A stretch of DNA of 63,409 nucleotides from Burkholderia pseudomultivorans (GTDB lineage: Bacteria > Pseudomonadota > Gammaproteobacteria > Burkholderiales > Burkholderiaceae). The DNA is taken from NCBI RefSeq assembly GCF_902499075.1, contig NZ_CABVPP010000042.1, positions 1 through 63,409 on the forward strand. The letters run 5' to 3'. Shown here one piece after another: positions 1 to 10,088 of the stretch. Position 1 is the first letter of the stretch, and every line of letters starts with the position of its first letter. The position numbers were made by a program, and so were the translations under genes. A model generated the notes under the pieces. That model saw nothing but the letters and a program-made list of their open reading frames with translations, was not told where the DNA came from and did no database searches.

Positions 1-1
1 C

Positions 2-706
2 GCGAAGCCGGCGCCGGCGCGTCCGGCCGTACAGGTGCCGACGCCGCGCGCTGCCGCTCGCGCGCCGCAGGCCAGCGCCGATACGCGCCACGCGCCGCCG
101 CCGTGGGAGGACATCCCGCCGGACGACTACGTGCCGCTCAGCGCCGACGAAATGTTCGGCGGTCCGCCCGACGACGGCTTCGTTCCCGTGTTCGACAGCG
201 GCCCCGACGACGTCCGCGTCGCGCCGGCGGAAGCCCGGCCGGCCGCACCGGTCGATGCGCGTCCGCTGCCGCCCGCGATCGCGCTCGATCCGGTCGGCTT
301 CGACGGCGAATGGCCGGCGCTTGCCGCGCGGCTGCCGCTCAAGGGCGTCGCCTATCAGCTCGCGTTCAACAGCGAGCTGACGGCCGTCGACGCGACGACG
401 CTGAAATTGTCGGTGCCGGTCCCGCAGTACGCGGATGCCGCCCAGGTCGCGAAGCTGAAGGCTGCATTGGCCGATGCGCTCGGCAAGCCCGTCGACGTGA
501 CGGTCGAGGTCGGGCCCGCGCGCCGCACCGCGGCGGCGCTCGACGCGGCCGCCCGCGCGGCGCGCCAGCGCGAAGCCGAGCAGGAGATTCACGCCGATCC
601 GTTCGTCCAGCAGCTGGTGCGCGATTTCGGCGCACGCATCGTCGAAGGCTCCGTGCGTCCGCTCGCCGATGCGGCGTCGGACGGCGCGCCGCCGACGCTG
701 CATTGA
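2..706 (+). CDS. dnaX: DNA polymerase III subunits gamma/tau, C-terminal part
   Basis: Only the 3' end of this gene is in the window; its start lies upstream. The visible part has a low-complexity Ala/Pro/Asp-rich linker followed by a folded tail of about 120 residues with the motif [12 protein letters not shown], which resembles the C-terminal domain of tau that contacts the polymerase alpha subunit. Tau organises the clamp loader at the replication fork. Position immediately before ybaB and recR is the classic dnaX-ybaB-recR order, which strongly supports the call. The ATPase domain cannot be checked here. Confidence 0.88.
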   Translation, partial: AKPAPARPAVQVPTPRAAARAPQASADTRHAPPPWEDIPPDDYVPLSADEMFGGPPDDGFVPVFDSGPDDVRVAPAEARPAAPVDARPLPPAIALDPVGFDGEWPALAARLPLKGVAYQLAFNSELTAVDATTLKLSVPVPQYADAAQVAKLKAALADALGKPVDVTVEVGPARRTAAALDAAARAARQREAEQEIHADPFVQQLVRDFGARIVEGSVRPLADAASDGAPPTLH

Positions 707-800
707 ACGAATTGCGCCGGGACGGGCACAATCACGCCCCCACCCATTGGCCGGCACGCGCCGCGTGCCGGTTTTCACACGATCAAGAAGGAGTATTCCC

Positions 801-1127
801 ATGTTGAAAGGCAACATCGCCGGACTGATGAAGCAAGCGCAGCAAATGCAGGAAAACATGAAGAAGATGCAGGAGCAGCTTGCGCAGATCGAAGTCGAAG
901 GGCAGTCGGGCGCGGGCCTCGTCAAGGTGACGATGACCTGCCGCAACGAAGTGCGCCGCGTATCGATCGACCCGAGCCTGCTCGCGGACGACAAGGACAT
1001 GCTCGAGGATCTCGTCGCGGCCGCGTTCAACGACGCCGTACGCAAGGCCGAGGCGACGTCGCAGGAAAAGATGAGCGGCATGACCTCGGGCCTGCCGCTG
1101 CCCCCGGGCTTCAAGCTGCCGTTCTGA
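801..1127 (+). CDS. ybaB: YbaB/EbfC family nucleoid-associated protein
   Basis: A 108-residue DNA-binding protein of the YbaB/EbfC family, which forms small dimers that coat DNA and is usually linked to replication or recombination through its neighbours. Residues 8-30 are a Met/Gln/Lys-rich helix typical of the family, followed by a small beta sheet containing [17 protein letters not shown]. The start at 801 was chosen because AAGGAG lies about eight bases upstream; a longer open frame from 669 would have no such site. It lies 94 bases after dnaX and 31 bases before recR, so co-transcription is likely. Confidence 0.93.
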   Translation: MLKGNIAGLMKQAQQMQENMKKMQEQLAQIEVEGQSGAGLVKVTMTCRNEVRRVSIDPSLLADDKDMLEDLVAAAFNDAVRKAEATSQEKMSGMTSGLPLPPGFKLPF

Positions 1128-1158
1128 GCGCCGCGTCCGTTCCGCTTTCTGTCGCCGT

Positions 1159-1755
1159 ATGAAACAGCCGTCCGCTCTGTCCGCGCTCGTCGAAGCGCTG
1201 CGCGTGCTGCCCGGTGTCGGGCCGAAATCCGCGCAGCGCATGGCGTACCACCTGATGCAGCACGATCGGGAGGGCGCGGAGCGGCTCGGCCGCTCGCTGC
1301 TGTTCGCAACCGAGCATCTGCAGCACTGCGAGAAGTGCAATACGTTCACCGAAGCGCAGATCTGCGAGGTCTGCAGCGACGAGGAGCGTGATCCGACGCT
1401 GCTGTGCGTCGTCGAGACGCCGGCCGACCAGATCATGCTCGAGCAGACGATGACCTATCGCGGGCTGTATTTCGTGCTGATGGGCCGGCTGAGCCCGCTC
1501 GACGGAATCGGCCCGAAGGAAATCCATTTCGACCGCCTCGTGCGGCGCGCGTCCGACGGGATCGTCAAGGAGGTCGTGCTTGCGACCAACTTCACCAACG
1601 AAGGCGAAGCCACCGCGCACTACCTCGGCCAGACGCTGAAGGCGCGCGGGCTCGCGGTCACGCGCCTCGCACGCGGCGTGCCGGTCGGCGGCGAACTCGA
1701 ATACGTCGACGCGGGCACGATCGCCCGCGCGATGCTCGATCGCCGCACGATGTAA
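1159..1755 (+). CDS. recR: Recombination mediator protein RecR
   Basis: A 198-residue RecR, the usual family length. It acts with RecF and RecO to load RecA onto single-stranded DNA at gaps. The sequence shows an N-terminal helix-hairpin-helix ([16 protein letters not shown], about residues 17-32), a four-cysteine zinc finger (Cys57, Cys60, Cys69, Cys72), and a Toprim domain beginning near residue 80 with VVETPAD. It ends the dnaX-ybaB-recR unit. No missing key residue was seen. Confidence 0.96.
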   Translation: MKQPSALSALVEALRVLPGVGPKSAQRMAYHLMQHDREGAERLGRSLLFATEHLQHCEKCNTFTEAQICEVCSDEERDPTLLCVVETPADQIMLEQTMTYRGLYFVLMGRLSPLDGIGPKEIHFDRLVRRASDGIVKEVVLATNFTNEGEATAHYLGQTLKARGLAVTRLARGVPVGGELEYVDAGTIARAMLDRRTM

Positions 1756-1804
1756 TTGCCGGCGCCGCCCGCCGGCGGCGCCGTTCCTCATGTCAGGGAG
1801 ACAC

Positions 1805-3010
1805 ATGAGCACCAGCCAGGGCCCGCTCGCGGGCGTCAAAGTGCTCGAATTCGGAACGCTGATCGCGGGGCCGTTCGCGTCGCGGCTGTTCGCCGAATTC
1901 GGCGCGGAAGTGATCAAGATCGAGGATCCGAACGGCGGCGACCCGTTGCGCAAGTGGCGCAAGCTCCACCCGGAGCAGGGCGGCACGTCGCTGTGGTGGT
2001 CGGTGCAGGCGCGCAACAAGAAATCGGTCACGCTGAACCTGAAGGCCGAGGCCGGCAAGACGATCGCGCGGCAGCTCGCGCGCGAGGCCGACATCGTGAT
2101 CGAGAATTTCCGCCCGGGCCTGCTCGAGAAGCTCGGGCTCGGCTACGACGTCCTGTCCGCCGACAATCCGGGCCTCGTGATGGTGCGCCTGTCCGGCTAC
2201 GGGCAGACGGGTCCGTACCGCGACCGGCCCGGTTTCGGCGCGATCGCCGAATCGATGGGCGGGCTGCGTCACATCACCGGCTATCCGGACCTGCCGCCGC
2301 CGCGCATCGGTATCTCGATCGGCGATTCGATCGCGGCGCTGCACGGCGTGATCGGCGCGCTGATGGCGCTTCACCACCGCAAGGTGAACGGCGGCGCGGG
2401 GCAGGTGGTCGACGTCGCGCTGTACGAAGCCGTGTTCAACATGATGGAAAGCGTGGTGCCCGAGTACGGCGTGTACGGGATGGTGCGCGAGCGCACCGGC
2501 GCGTCGCTGCCGGGCATCGTGCCGTCGAATACCTATGCGTGCCGCGACGGCAGCATCGTGATCGGCGGCAACAGCGATCCGATCTTCAAGCGGCTGATGA
2601 AGGCGATCGACCGCGACGATCTCGCGGACGATCCCGCGCTCGCACGCAACGACGGGCGCGTGCCGCGCACGCAGGAGATCGACGACGCGATCGCCGCATG
2701 GCTCGCACCGCGCACGATCGACGAGGCGCTCGACGTGCTCAACGCGGCCGACGTGCCGGCCGGGCGCATCTACAGCGCTGCCGACATGTTCACCGATCCG
2801 CAGTTCGCCGCCCGGCAGATGATTCAGCACTTCAAGCTGGCCGACGGTACCGACATTCCGCTGCCGAACGTCACGCCGAAGCTGTCGGGCACGCCGGGCG
2901 AAACGCGCTGGCTCGGCCCCGAGCTCGGCGAGCATACGGACGAGGTGCTGCGCGGCCTCGGCTACGACGCGCAGGCGATCGCCGCGCTGCGCGAAGCGGG
3001 CGCGATCTGA
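1805..3010 (+). CDS. CaiB/BaiF family (class III) CoA-transferase
   Basis: A 401-residue family III CoA-transferase, which moves coenzyme A between carboxylic acids through an aspartyl-CoA intermediate. The conserved motifs ENFRPG (residues 100-105) and GDS with Asp174, aligned with the family's catalytic aspartate, are present. The start at 1805 has AGGGAG just upstream; an in-frame ATG at 1790 would leave that site inside the gene. The substrate acids cannot be read from the sequence, and the neighbours (recR, surE) do not indicate a pathway. It is probably a cytosolic enzyme of acyl-CoA metabolism. Confidence 0.9.
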   Translation: MSTSQGPLAGVKVLEFGTLIAGPFASRLFAEFGAEVIKIEDPNGGDPLRKWRKLHPEQGGTSLWWSVQARNKKSVTLNLKAEAGKTIARQLAREADIVIENFRPGLLEKLGLGYDVLSADNPGLVMVRLSGYGQTGPYRDRPGFGAIAESMGGLRHITGYPDLPPPRIGISIGDSIAALHGVIGALMALHHRKVNGGAGQVVDVALYEAVFNMMESVVPEYGVYGMVRERTGASLPGIVPSNTYACRDGSIVIGGNSDPIFKRLMKAIDRDDLADDPALARNDGRVPRTQEIDDAIAAWLAPRTIDEALDVLNAADVPAGRIYSAADMFTDPQFAARQMIQHFKLADGTDIPLPNVTPKLSGTPGETRWLGPELGEHTDEVLRGLGYDAQAIAALREAGAI

Positions 3011-3116
3011 GCACCGAACGCCGCCGCGCAACGCGGCGGCGCACGCTGCGCGCGCGTGCATCGGCGGCCGCCGGACTGTCGCTCGCGCGCCATCTTTCCT
3101 CGGTTACAATCGCCGG

Positions 3117-3878
3117 ATGCGAATCCTACTCAGCAACGACGACGGCTATCTCGCCCCGGGTCTTGCCGCGCTCGACGAAGCGCTGCGGCCGCTGGCCGAA
3201 CTCACGGTGGTCGCGCCCGAGCAGAACTGCAGCGGCGCATCGAATTCCCTGACCTTGTCGCGGCCGCTGTCCGTGCAGCGCGCGCCCGGTACGGGTTTCT
3301 TCTACGTGAACGGCACGCCTACCGACTCGGTGCACGTCGCGCTGACCGGGATGGCCGATGCGAAGCCGGACCTCGTCGTGTCGGGGATCAACAACGGCCA
3401 GAACATGGGCGAAGACACGCTCTATTCGGGGACAGTTGCGGCGGCCACCGAAGGCATCATGTTCGGCTTGCCGGCGATCGCGTTTTCGCTGGCCGACAAG
3501 GGCTGGGCCCATCTCGCCGACGCGGCGCGCGTCGCGGCCGAAATCGTCGAGCATTACCTCGCGCATCCGCTGCCGGGCCAGCCGCTGCTGAACGTCAATA
3601 TCCCGAACCTGCCGTACGGCGAACTGAAGGGCTGGAAGGTGACGCGCCTCGGCAAGCGTCACCCGTCGCAGCCCGTGATTCGCCAGACCGACCCGCGCGG
3701 CGAGCCGATCTACTGGATCGGCTCGGCGGGCGCGGCGCTCGATGCGAGCGAGGGCACCGATTTCCACGCGGTCGCAAACGGTTTCGTGTCGATCACGCCG
3801 CTGCAGCTCGATCTCACGCATACGCAGATGCTGCCCGCGACGCGCGACTGGGCGCGCGCCGGAGGGCGGGCTTCATGA
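3117..3878 (+). CDS. surE: 5'/3'-nucleotidase SurE
   Basis: A 253-residue SurE, a metal-dependent phosphatase acting on nucleoside monophosphates under stress and in stationary phase. The N-terminus carries the metal-binding NDDG motif (residues 7-10), and the conserved [19 protein letters not shown] segment lies near residues 90-110. Its TGA overlaps the ATG of pcm (ATGA, 3875-3878), so the two are translationally coupled. The surE-pcm-nlpD-rpoS order is a widely conserved stationary-phase cluster. Confidence 0.96.
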   Translation: MRILLSNDDGYLAPGLAALDEALRPLAELTVVAPEQNCSGASNSLTLSRPLSVQRAPGTGFFYVNGTPTDSVHVALTGMADAKPDLVVSGINNGQNMGEDTLYSGTVAAATEGIMFGLPAIAFSLADKGWAHLADAARVAAEIVEHYLAHPLPGQPLLNVNIPNLPYGELKGWKVTRLGKRHPSQPVIRQTDPRGEPIYWIGSAGAALDASEGTDFHAVANGFVSITPLQLDLTHTQMLPATRDWARAGGRAS

Positions 3879-4828
3879 GCGGCGAGCGCGCGAAGCGATT
3901 TCCGCTCGCGCTCGAAGATCTCAAGCGAGCGCCACGCAAGTCGGACGGTCGGGCCGGTGAACGGAGCGCCGCGCCGAAGGCTGCCGACAAACCCGCGGCC
4001 GTGCTGAAACCGGTTGCGGCGAAGCCGGGCGCGCCGCGCGCGGTCTCGTCCGGCGCCGCCGCGAAGCCCGCGACCGGGCCGAAGCCGACCGCGATCCGCG
4101 CCGCGCTGCCGACGCCGGCCGCGCCGAGGTCGGCTGCGCCGAAGCCCATGGCTGCGCCGGGCGTCGCGCCGGCCGGCGCGTTCGCGCTGACGTCGGAACG
4201 CGTGCGGGAGCGCATGGTCGAACGCTTGCGCGCGAACGGCGTGACCGACGCGCGCGTGCTGGAGGCGATGGCCGCGGTACCGCGCCACCTGTTCGTGGAT
4301 CCGGGGCTCGCGACGCAGGCCTACGAGGATTCGGCGCTGCCGATCGGCCACCAGCAGACGATTTCCAAGCCGTCGGTCGTTGCGCGCATGATCGAGCTCG
4401 CGATGGCCGGCCGCCCCCTCGAGCGCGTGCTCGAAATCGGCACCGGCTGCGGTTATCAGGCCGCCGTGCTGAGCCATGTGGCGCGCGACGTGTATTCGAT
4501 TGAACGCATCAAGCCGCTCTACGAGCGCGCGAAGCTGAACCTGCGGCCGCTGCGCGTGCCGAACATCCGTCTGCACTACGGCGACGGGCGTGTCGGCCTG
4601 CCGTCTGCGGCCCCGTTCGACGCGATCGTGATCGCGGCGGCGGGGCTCGACGTGCCGCAGGCGCTGCTCGAGCAGCTCGCGATCGGCGGGCGCCTGATCG
4701 CGCCGGTCGGCGCGCAGAGCGGGCAGCCCCAGGTGCTCACGCTCGTCGAGCGCGTCGCGCACGCGCAATGGCGAGAGTCCCGGCTTGATCGCGTTTTCTT
4801 TGTCCCTTTAAAATCCGGAGTGATTTGA
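3875..4828 (+). CDS. pcm: Protein-L-isoaspartate O-methyltransferase with long N-terminal extension
   Basis: Repairs damaged proteins by methylating L-isoaspartyl residues using S-adenosylmethionine. The catalytic domain starts near residue 105 and contains PIGHQQTIS (156-164) and the SAM-binding motif [13 protein letters not shown] (187-199). Residues 1-103 are Ala/Pro/Lys-rich and look disordered; typical enzymes are about 210 residues while this one is 317. The start at 3875 is set by the ATGA overlap with surE. An alternative would be a downstream start near the folded domain, but reading-frame coupling favours the long form, and long forms are common in Burkholderia. Confidence 0.93.
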   Translation: MSGERAKRFPLALEDLKRAPRKSDGRAGERSAAPKAADKPAAVLKPVAAKPGAPRAVSSGAAAKPATGPKPTAIRAALPTPAAPRSAAPKPMAAPGVAPAGAFALTSERVRERMVERLRANGVTDARVLEAMAAVPRHLFVDPGLATQAYEDSALPIGHQQTISKPSVVARMIELAMAGRPLERVLEIGTGCGYQAAVLSHVARDVYSIERIKPLYERAKLNLRPLRVPNIRLHYGDGRVGLPSAAPFDAIVIAAAGLDVPQALLEQLAIGGRLIAPVGAQSGQPQVLTLVERVAHAQWRESRLDRVFFVPLKSGVI

Positions 4829-4833
4829 AACCG

Positions 4834-5718
4834 ATGAGTATGTTGCGCGCGATGCAAAACAACCGTTCCAGGGAACCGCTCACATTCGCCCAGCGCGCGA
4901 TCTGTGTGGCTGCATTCTCCACGCTACTGGCCGCCTGTGCGACGCGGCTCGACAATGCGCCCGTCGTCGACCGCTCCGGTTCGCTCGGCACGACCGCCAG
5001 CGCGCAGCCGGCGGTGCCGCTCGGCCCGCCGCCCCCGGGTTTCTACCGCGTGAAGCCGGGCGACACGCTGTACCGGATCGCACTCGAGAACGGGCAGAAC
5101 TATCGCGATATCGCCGCGTGGAACAACCTGGCCAACCCGAATCAGATCGAAGTCGACCAGTTGCTGCGCGTCGCGCCTCCGGGCGGTGCCGCGATGGCAG
5201 GCGCGCCGGCCACCGCACCGATCGCCGGTGCCGGCGTCGCGACCGCACCGCTGAGCAGCGGCCCGGCAGCGCCTGCCGCCGGCATGGCCTCGACGGTCAC
5301 GCCGCCGGCAGCGGCCTCCGCGTCGAGCGACACCGCAGCCGCGCCGAGCGGCCCCGTGACGTTCGCGTGGCCCGCGCGCGGCCCGGTGCTGAACGGTTTC
5401 GACGACGCGAAGAACAAGGGCGTCAATATCGGCGGGTCGGCCGGCGAGGCCGTGAAGGCCGCGGCGGACGGCCGTGTCGTCTATGCGGGCAACGGCCTGC
5501 GCGGCTACGGCAACCTCATTATCATCAAGCACGATGCAACTTACCTCACGGCGTATGCACACAATCGCGCTTTGATGGTAAAAGAGGGGGACGCGGTCAC
5601 CAAAGGGCAGAAGATCGCCGAGATGGGGAATAGCGATTCCGACCGCGTGATGCTGCATTTCGAGGTTCGCCGGCAGGGTAAGCCTGTCGATCCGCTGAAG
5701 TATTTGCCGCCTCAATAA
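4834..5718 (+). CDS. nlpD: NlpD-type LysM/M23 lipoprotein
   Basis: An envelope lipoprotein that in other proteobacteria activates the amidase AmiC at the division septum. An N-terminal signal ends in a lipobox (LLAAC, lipidated Cys35). A LysM peptidoglycan-binding domain contains YRVKPGDTLYRIA, followed by an Ala/Pro linker and a C-terminal M23 (LytM) domain. The M23 domain lacks the usual HxGxD metal-binding pair (GVNIGG stands there), so it is probably a non-catalytic activator. The start is uncertain: a TTG at 4825, just after GGAG, is in frame and would overlap pcm. Confidence 0.9.
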   Translation: MSMLRAMQNNRSREPLTFAQRAICVAAFSTLLAACATRLDNAPVVDRSGSLGTTASAQPAVPLGPPPPGFYRVKPGDTLYRIALENGQNYRDIAAWNNLANPNQIEVDQLLRVAPPGGAAMAGAPATAPIAGAGVATAPLSSGPAAPAAGMASTVTPPAAASASSDTAAAPSGPVTFAWPARGPVLNGFDDAKNKGVNIGGSAGEAVKAAADGRVVYAGNGLRGYGNLIIIKHDATYLTAYAHNRALMVKEGDAVTKGQKIAEMGNSDSDRVMLHFEVRRQGKPVDPLKYLPPQ

Positions 5719-5729
5719 CCGAGACGACC

Positions 5730-6818
5730 ATGCCGAAATCGAAGCGCCAAGCTCCGCAAGCCGATTCTGAGAAGATCAGTCGCGCCACGCAAGCATCGGT
5801 GGAACGGTCTGGTGCTTCGACGGACGACGAAGACGACGTCGCGGACAACGAGCGAGATTTCGAAGCGCGCGACGCCGACACGGAAGGCGGCGACGACGAG
5901 CGCGAAGGGCGCGCGGAAGCGGCGCCCGACGTCGACGATTTTCGCGCGCTGCTGCAGGCCGAACTCACGGCCGACACGATCCAACATTACCTGAACCGCA
6001 TCAGCGTGAAGCCGCTGCTGACCGTCGAGGAGGAGCAGCGCTATTCGCGTCTCGCGAAGGCCGGCGAATTCGAGGCGCGGCAGGTGATGATCGAGCGCAA
6101 CCTGCGGCTCGTCGTCAGCATCGCGAAGGGCTATCTGAACCGCGGCGTGCCGCTGCTCGACCTGATCGAGGAAGGCAACCTCGGCCTGATGCACGCGATC
6201 GAGAAGTTCGACCCGACGCGCGGTTTCCGCTTCTCGACCTACGCGACGTGGTGGATCCGGCAGAGCATCGAGCGGGCGATCATGAACCAGGCCCGCACCG
6301 TGCGCCTGCCGGTGCACGTGATCCGCGAACTGAACCAGGTGCTGCGCGCGAAGCGCCACCTCGAAAAGAATTCGATGTCGACGGGCGAGGCGGCCGAGCG
6401 CCGCGAAGCCAGCATCGACGACATCGCCTATCTCACCGGCAAGACCGCCGAGGAAGTCACCGACATCCTCGCGTTGAACGAGCACACCGCATCGCTCGAC
6501 GCGCCGCTCGATCTCGATCCCGCGAGCAGCCTGCTCGACCTGCTGCCCGACGACCAGAGCCAGTCGCCCGACGCCGAAGTCCAGCACCGCGAGCTCGAGA
6601 CGCTTACGCGCGCGTGGCTGTCGCGGCTGTCCGACAAGCACCGGCATGTGATCGAGCGCCGCTTCGGGCTGAACCACATCGAACCGGCGACGCTCGAGGA
6701 GCTGGCCGACGAGATGGGGCTGACGCGCGAGCGCGTGCGGCAGATCCAGCAGGAAGCGCTGGTGCGCCTCAAGCGGTTCTTCGCCTCCAATGGCGTGCGC
6801 AAGGACGCCGTTCTGTAA
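5730..6818 (+). CDS. rpoS: RNA polymerase sigma factor RpoS
   Basis: The stationary-phase/general stress sigma factor, 362 residues. A strongly acidic N-terminal segment (about residues 25-70) precedes region 1.2. Region 2 contains RGFRFSTYATWWIRQSIERA, which opens and contacts the -10 element, and region 4.2 contains GLTRERVRQIQQEAL, which contacts the -35 element. It lies 11 bases after nlpD, where the main rpoS promoter lies inside nlpD in other bacteria; that was not tested here. Confidence 0.96.
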   Translation: MPKSKRQAPQADSEKISRATQASVERSGASTDDEDDVADNERDFEARDADTEGGDDEREGRAEAAPDVDDFRALLQAELTADTIQHYLNRISVKPLLTVEEEQRYSRLAKAGEFEARQVMIERNLRLVVSIAKGYLNRGVPLLDLIEEGNLGLMHAIEKFDPTRGFRFSTYATWWIRQSIERAIMNQARTVRLPVHVIRELNQVLRAKRHLEKNSMSTGEAAERREASIDDIAYLTGKTAEEVTDILALNEHTASLDAPLDLDPASSLLDLLPDDQSQSPDAEVQHRELETLTRAWLSRLSDKHRHVIERRFGLNHIEPATLEELADEMGLTRERVRQIQQEALVRLKRFFASNGVRKDAVL

Positions 6819-6821
6819 CTG

Positions 6822-7598
6822 ATGACACCGATTCTCGTTTTTGACATCGAGACGATTCCCGATGTCGACGGCATTCGCCGTCTGGAAGATTTGCCCGCGA
6901 CGCTCGACGATGCCGCGGTGGCCGAACACGCGTTCGCCGCGCGCCGCGAGAAGACCGGCAGCGATTTCCTGCCGCACCATCTGCAGCGCGTCGCGGCGAT
7001 CTCGTGCGTGTTTCGCGACAACAACGGTTTTCGCGTGCGCTCGCTCGGTACGCCGCAGGACAACGAGGCGACGCTTATCCAGTCGTTCTATCGCGTGATC
7101 GAGAAGTACACGCCGCAGCTCGTGTCGTGGAACGGCGGCGGTTTCGACCTGCCGGTGCTCCATTACCGTGCGCTTGTGCACGGAATCGCCGCGACCCGCT
7201 ACTGGGATCTCGGCGAGGACGATCGCGACTTCAAGTGGAACAACTACATCTCGCGCTATCACTCGCGGCATACGGATCTGATGGACGTGCTCGCGATGTA
7301 TCAGGCGCGCGCGAACGCGCCGCTCGACGCGCTCGCGAAGCTGTGCGGCTTTCCCGGCAAGCTCGGGATGGACGGCAGCCAGGTGTGGACCGCGTTCCAG
7401 GACGGGCGGATCGACGAGATCCGCAGCTATTGCGAAACCGATGTCGTCAATACGTACCTGCTGTATTGCCGGTTCCAGCTGATGCGCGGCGGCCTGACCC
7501 AGAACGAGTATGCGGACGAGATCCTGCTCGTGAAGAACGCGCTCGCGCAGGAAGCTGCGCCGCACTGGGCCGAGTATCTGGCCGCGTTCGACGCATAA
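6822..7598 (+). CDS. Predicted PolB-like 3'-5' exonuclease
   Basis: A 258-residue protein of the DEDD exonuclease superfamily related to the proofreading domain of family B polymerases. Metal-binding Exo I is DIETIPD (residues 7-13), Exo II is SWNGGGFDLPVL, and Exo III is the YCETDVVNTYLLY segment, of the DEDDy type. No polymerase domain is present. It starts three bases after the rpoS stop, so it is probably co-transcribed with rpoS. The biological substrate is unknown; a role in DNA or RNA end trimming is inference. Confidence 0.85.
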   Translation: MTPILVFDIETIPDVDGIRRLEDLPATLDDAAVAEHAFAARREKTGSDFLPHHLQRVAAISCVFRDNNGFRVRSLGTPQDNEATLIQSFYRVIEKYTPQLVSWNGGGFDLPVLHYRALVHGIAATRYWDLGEDDRDFKWNNYISRYHSRHTDLMDVLAMYQARANAPLDALAKLCGFPGKLGMDGSQVWTAFQDGRIDEIRSYCETDVVNTYLLYCRFQLMRGGLTQNEYADEILLVKNALAQEAAPHWAEYLAAFDA

Positions 7599-7623
7599 CG
7601 CGAAGCCGGCCGCGCCGGCCCGG

Positions 7624-8478
7624 TCAGTTCAGCTCGAGCACGATCGGCTGGTGATCCGACGCGCGCACGTCGCCGTCGATCTCGCAGCGCGCGACGCGCG
7701 GCAGCAGCGTCTCGGTCACGAACACGAAGTCGCATGCAAGCGGTCCGTCGGACCATTGCGCCGTATCGTAGACGCCGGCCGTCGGCGGCGGCGTGCGACC
7801 CGGATGGCGCGCGACCCATGCGTCGACGAACGCCGGCGCGTCGTCGATCGGCTCGATCAGGCGCCGGTACGCGTCGCTGCCGAATGCGCTGTTGAAATCG
7901 CCGCAGATGATCGCATCGCGCGGCTGGCCCGTCGCGCTGAACGGGCCGGCGGCGTTCTCGGCAGGCGCTGGTCGATCGGCGTGCGCGCAGGCTTCGCGAT
8001 GCCGGTCGCGCAGCGCGTCGACCTGCGCGAGCCGCTGGCGCGCGGAGTAGAACTCGAGATGGGTAGTGACCACGCGCAGCGTGCCTGACGCCGTATGCAC
8101 TTCGACGTCGAGCGCGACGCGCGGCATCGACGGCGCGCTCGCGTCGGCCGGCCACGGCAGCAGCTGGCGCAGCACGCGCCCGACCGGCAGCCGCGTCGCG
8201 ATCGCGTTGCCGAACTGGCGGCGCGCCGCGCCGGGTGTCGCGGGCGGCAGGTCGGCGCCGATCGCGTCGAAGATCGTATAGCCGGGCAGCAGCGCCGCCA
8301 GTTCGGCGAACTGGTCGGCGCCGGGCCCGCCCGGCAACGCGCCGAAGCCGCGCGTGACTTCCTGCAGACACAGCACGTCGAAGTCGGCGAGCCCGCGGGC
8401 GGCCGCGATGGTGCGGCCGAGGTCGACAACGCCGTCCGCGTCCCGACCCCATTGAATGTTCCAGTCGATCAGTCGCAT
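7624..8478 (-). CDS. Endonuclease/exonuclease/phosphatase family protein
   Basis: A 284-residue member of the metal-dependent EEP superfamily (DNase I, exonuclease III and phosphodiesterase relatives). Family signatures are all present: DWNIQWG at the N-terminus, CLQEVTRG with the metal-binding glutamate, VTTHLEFYS, ICGDFNSAFGS, and the C-terminal SDHQPIVLEL containing the catalytic Asp-His pair. The start at 8478 follows GGAGAT; an upstream ATG at 8544 lacks support. It is convergent with the exonuclease gene. No signal peptide is visible, so the substrate could be nucleic acid or a lipid-type phosphodiester. Confidence 0.88.
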   Translation of the reverse strand: MRLIDWNIQWGRDADGVVDLGRTIAAARGLADFDVLCLQEVTRGFGALPGGPGADQFAELAALLPGYTIFDAIGADLPPATPGAARRQFGNAIATRLPVGRVLRQLLPWPADASAPSMPRVALDVEVHTASGTLRVVTTHLEFYSARQRLAQVDALRDRHREACAHADRPAPAENAAGPFSATGQPRDAIICGDFNSAFGSDAYRRLIEPIDDAPAFVDAWVARHPGRTPPPTAGVYDTAQWSDGPLACDFVFVTETLLPRVARCEIDGDVRASDHQPIVLELN

Positions 8479-8619
8479 CTGCGCATCTCCTGTCGTGCTG
8501 CCGTGCCGGTCTTGCGTATCGGCGCCGACTCGGGTCTCATGCAAATCGGATGAGGCGGTCCTTCACCTGCAAGCTTCGTCTACAATCTCGCCTTCTTCAA
8601 CGTTTGTCAGGAAAAGCTG

Positions 8620-10017
8620 GTGTCTGAAGCCGTCCCCACTTCTGCGCGCAAATTGAAAAGCGTGCCCGCCGAGCCCGGCGTCGCCCCGATTCTCGAGATC
8701 GAGTCGCTCGACATGGACGCGCGCGGTGTCGGCCGCGTGATGAACGAGGACGGCGAGCCGGGCAAGGTCATCTTCGTCGAGGGCGCGCTGCCCGGCGAGC
8801 GCGTGACCTATTCGAGCTACCGTCGCAAGCCGAGCTACGAGCAGGCGACGGTGGTCGACATCCTGCGTCCGAGCGTGATGCGCACGCAGCCGAAATGCGC
8901 GTTCTTCGGCACCTGCGGCGGCTGCTCGATGCAGCATCTCGACATGCGCGCGCAGGTCGCGATCAAGCAGCGCGTGCTGGAAGACAACCTGTGGCATCTC
9001 GCGAAGCTGCGCGCGGAGACGATGTACTCGCCGATCCATGGGCCGTCCTGGGGCTACCGCTACCGGGCGCGCCTGACCGTGCGCAACGTCGTGAAGAAGG
9101 GCGGCGTGCTGGTCGGGTTCCACGAGAAGAAGAGCAGCTACGTCGCCGACATGACGAGCTGCGAGGTGCTGCCGCCGCACGTGTCGGCGATGCTGGTGCC
9201 GCTGCGCCGTCTCGTCGAAGGGTTGTCGATCCGCGATCGGATGCCGCAGATCGAGCTGGCAGTCGGCTCGCAGGTCACCGCGCTCGTGCTGCGCGTGCTG
9301 GAGCCGATCAACGCGGACGACGAAGCGCTGCTGCGCGCGTTCGCGGACGAGCACAAGGTGCAGTTCTGGCTGCAGCCGAAGGGGCCGGATACGGTGACGC
9401 CGTTCTATCCGCTCGACGTGCCGCTCGACTACACGCTGCCCGAGTTCGGCATCCGGATGCCGTTCAAGCCGACCGACTTCACGCAGGTCAATCACCAGAT
9501 CAATCGCGTGCTGGTGGGCCGCGCGCTGCGCCTGCTCGCGCCGGCGCGCGACGACCGCGTGCTCGACCTGTTCTGCGGGATCGGCAACTTCACGCTGCCG
9601 CTCGCGCGGCTCGCACGCGAGGTGATGGGCATCGAGGGCAGCGAAGCGCTGACCACGCGTGCGCTCGCGAACGCGCGCGAGAACGGCGTGGACGGCCATA
9701 CGACCTTCGCATGCCGGAACCTGTTCGAGGTGACCGCCGACGACATCCGCGCGCTCGGCGCCTTCGACAAGTTCCTGATCGACCCGCCGCGCGAAGGCGC
9801 GCTCGCGGTGTCGAAGGCGCTGGCCGAGATCGCGCAGAGCGGGGAAGGTCCGCTGCCGAAGCGGATCGTCTACGTGTCGTGCAATCCGTCGACGCTCGCG
9901 CGCGACGCGGGCCTGCTCGTGCACGAAGCCGGCTACCGGCTGAAGGGCGCCGGCGTCGTGAACATGTTCCCGAATACGTCGCACGTCGAATCGATCGCGC
10001 TGTTCGAGCGCGACTGA
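8620..10017 (+). CDS. rlmD: 23S rRNA (uracil-1939-C5)-methyltransferase RlmD
   Basis: A 465-residue RumA/RlmD-type RNA methyltransferase that forms 5-methyluridine in 23S rRNA. It has an N-terminal TRAM domain (about residues 20-85), iron-sulfur cluster cysteines in [10 protein letters not shown] (Cys93, Cys99, Cys102) plus a fourth in TSCEVLPP, the SAM-binding motif [12 protein letters not shown], and the catalytic cysteine in [12 protein letters not shown] near residue 423. The start is a GTG at 8620. Divergent from the EEP gene and convergent with the Bax-inhibitor-like gene; a terminator lies after it. Confidence 0.94.
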   Translation: MSEAVPTSARKLKSVPAEPGVAPILEIESLDMDARGVGRVMNEDGEPGKVIFVEGALPGERVTYSSYRRKPSYEQATVVDILRPSVMRTQPKCAFFGTCGGCSMQHLDMRAQVAIKQRVLEDNLWHLAKLRAETMYSPIHGPSWGYRYRARLTVRNVVKKGGVLVGFHEKKSSYVADMTSCEVLPPHVSAMLVPLRRLVEGLSIRDRMPQIELAVGSQVTALVLRVLEPINADDEALLRAFADEHKVQFWLQPKGPDTVTPFYPLDVPLDYTLPEFGIRMPFKPTDFTQVNHQINRVLVGRALRLLAPARDDRVLDLFCGIGNFTLPLARLAREVMGIEGSEALTTRALANARENGVDGHTTFACRNLFEVTADDIRALGAFDKFLIDPPREGALAVSKALAEIAQSGEGPLPKRIVYVSCNPSTLARDAGLLVHEAGYRLKGAGVVNMFPNTSHVESIALFERD

Positions 10018-10040
10018 GCGACGCGGGCGGCGGCGGACGT

Positions 10041-10072
10041 AAAAAAAACGGCCGTGACGGGCCGGTTTTTCA
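10041..10072. terminator. Bidirectional rho-independent terminator
   Basis: A CGGCC/GGCCG stem is flanked by a run of eight A on the left and five T on the right, between the convergent rlmD and the Bax-inhibitor-like gene. It can terminate both transcripts. Confidence 0.75.
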
Positions 10073-10088
10073 TGAGGTGCCGCGAAGG

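Noticed and set aside
5712-7565. A 617-residue open frame on the minus strand opposite rpoS and the exonuclease gene
   Set aside because: It is the mirror of two well-supported genes; long antisense frames are expected at this GC content, and its sequence is Arg/His/Val-rich without any domain.
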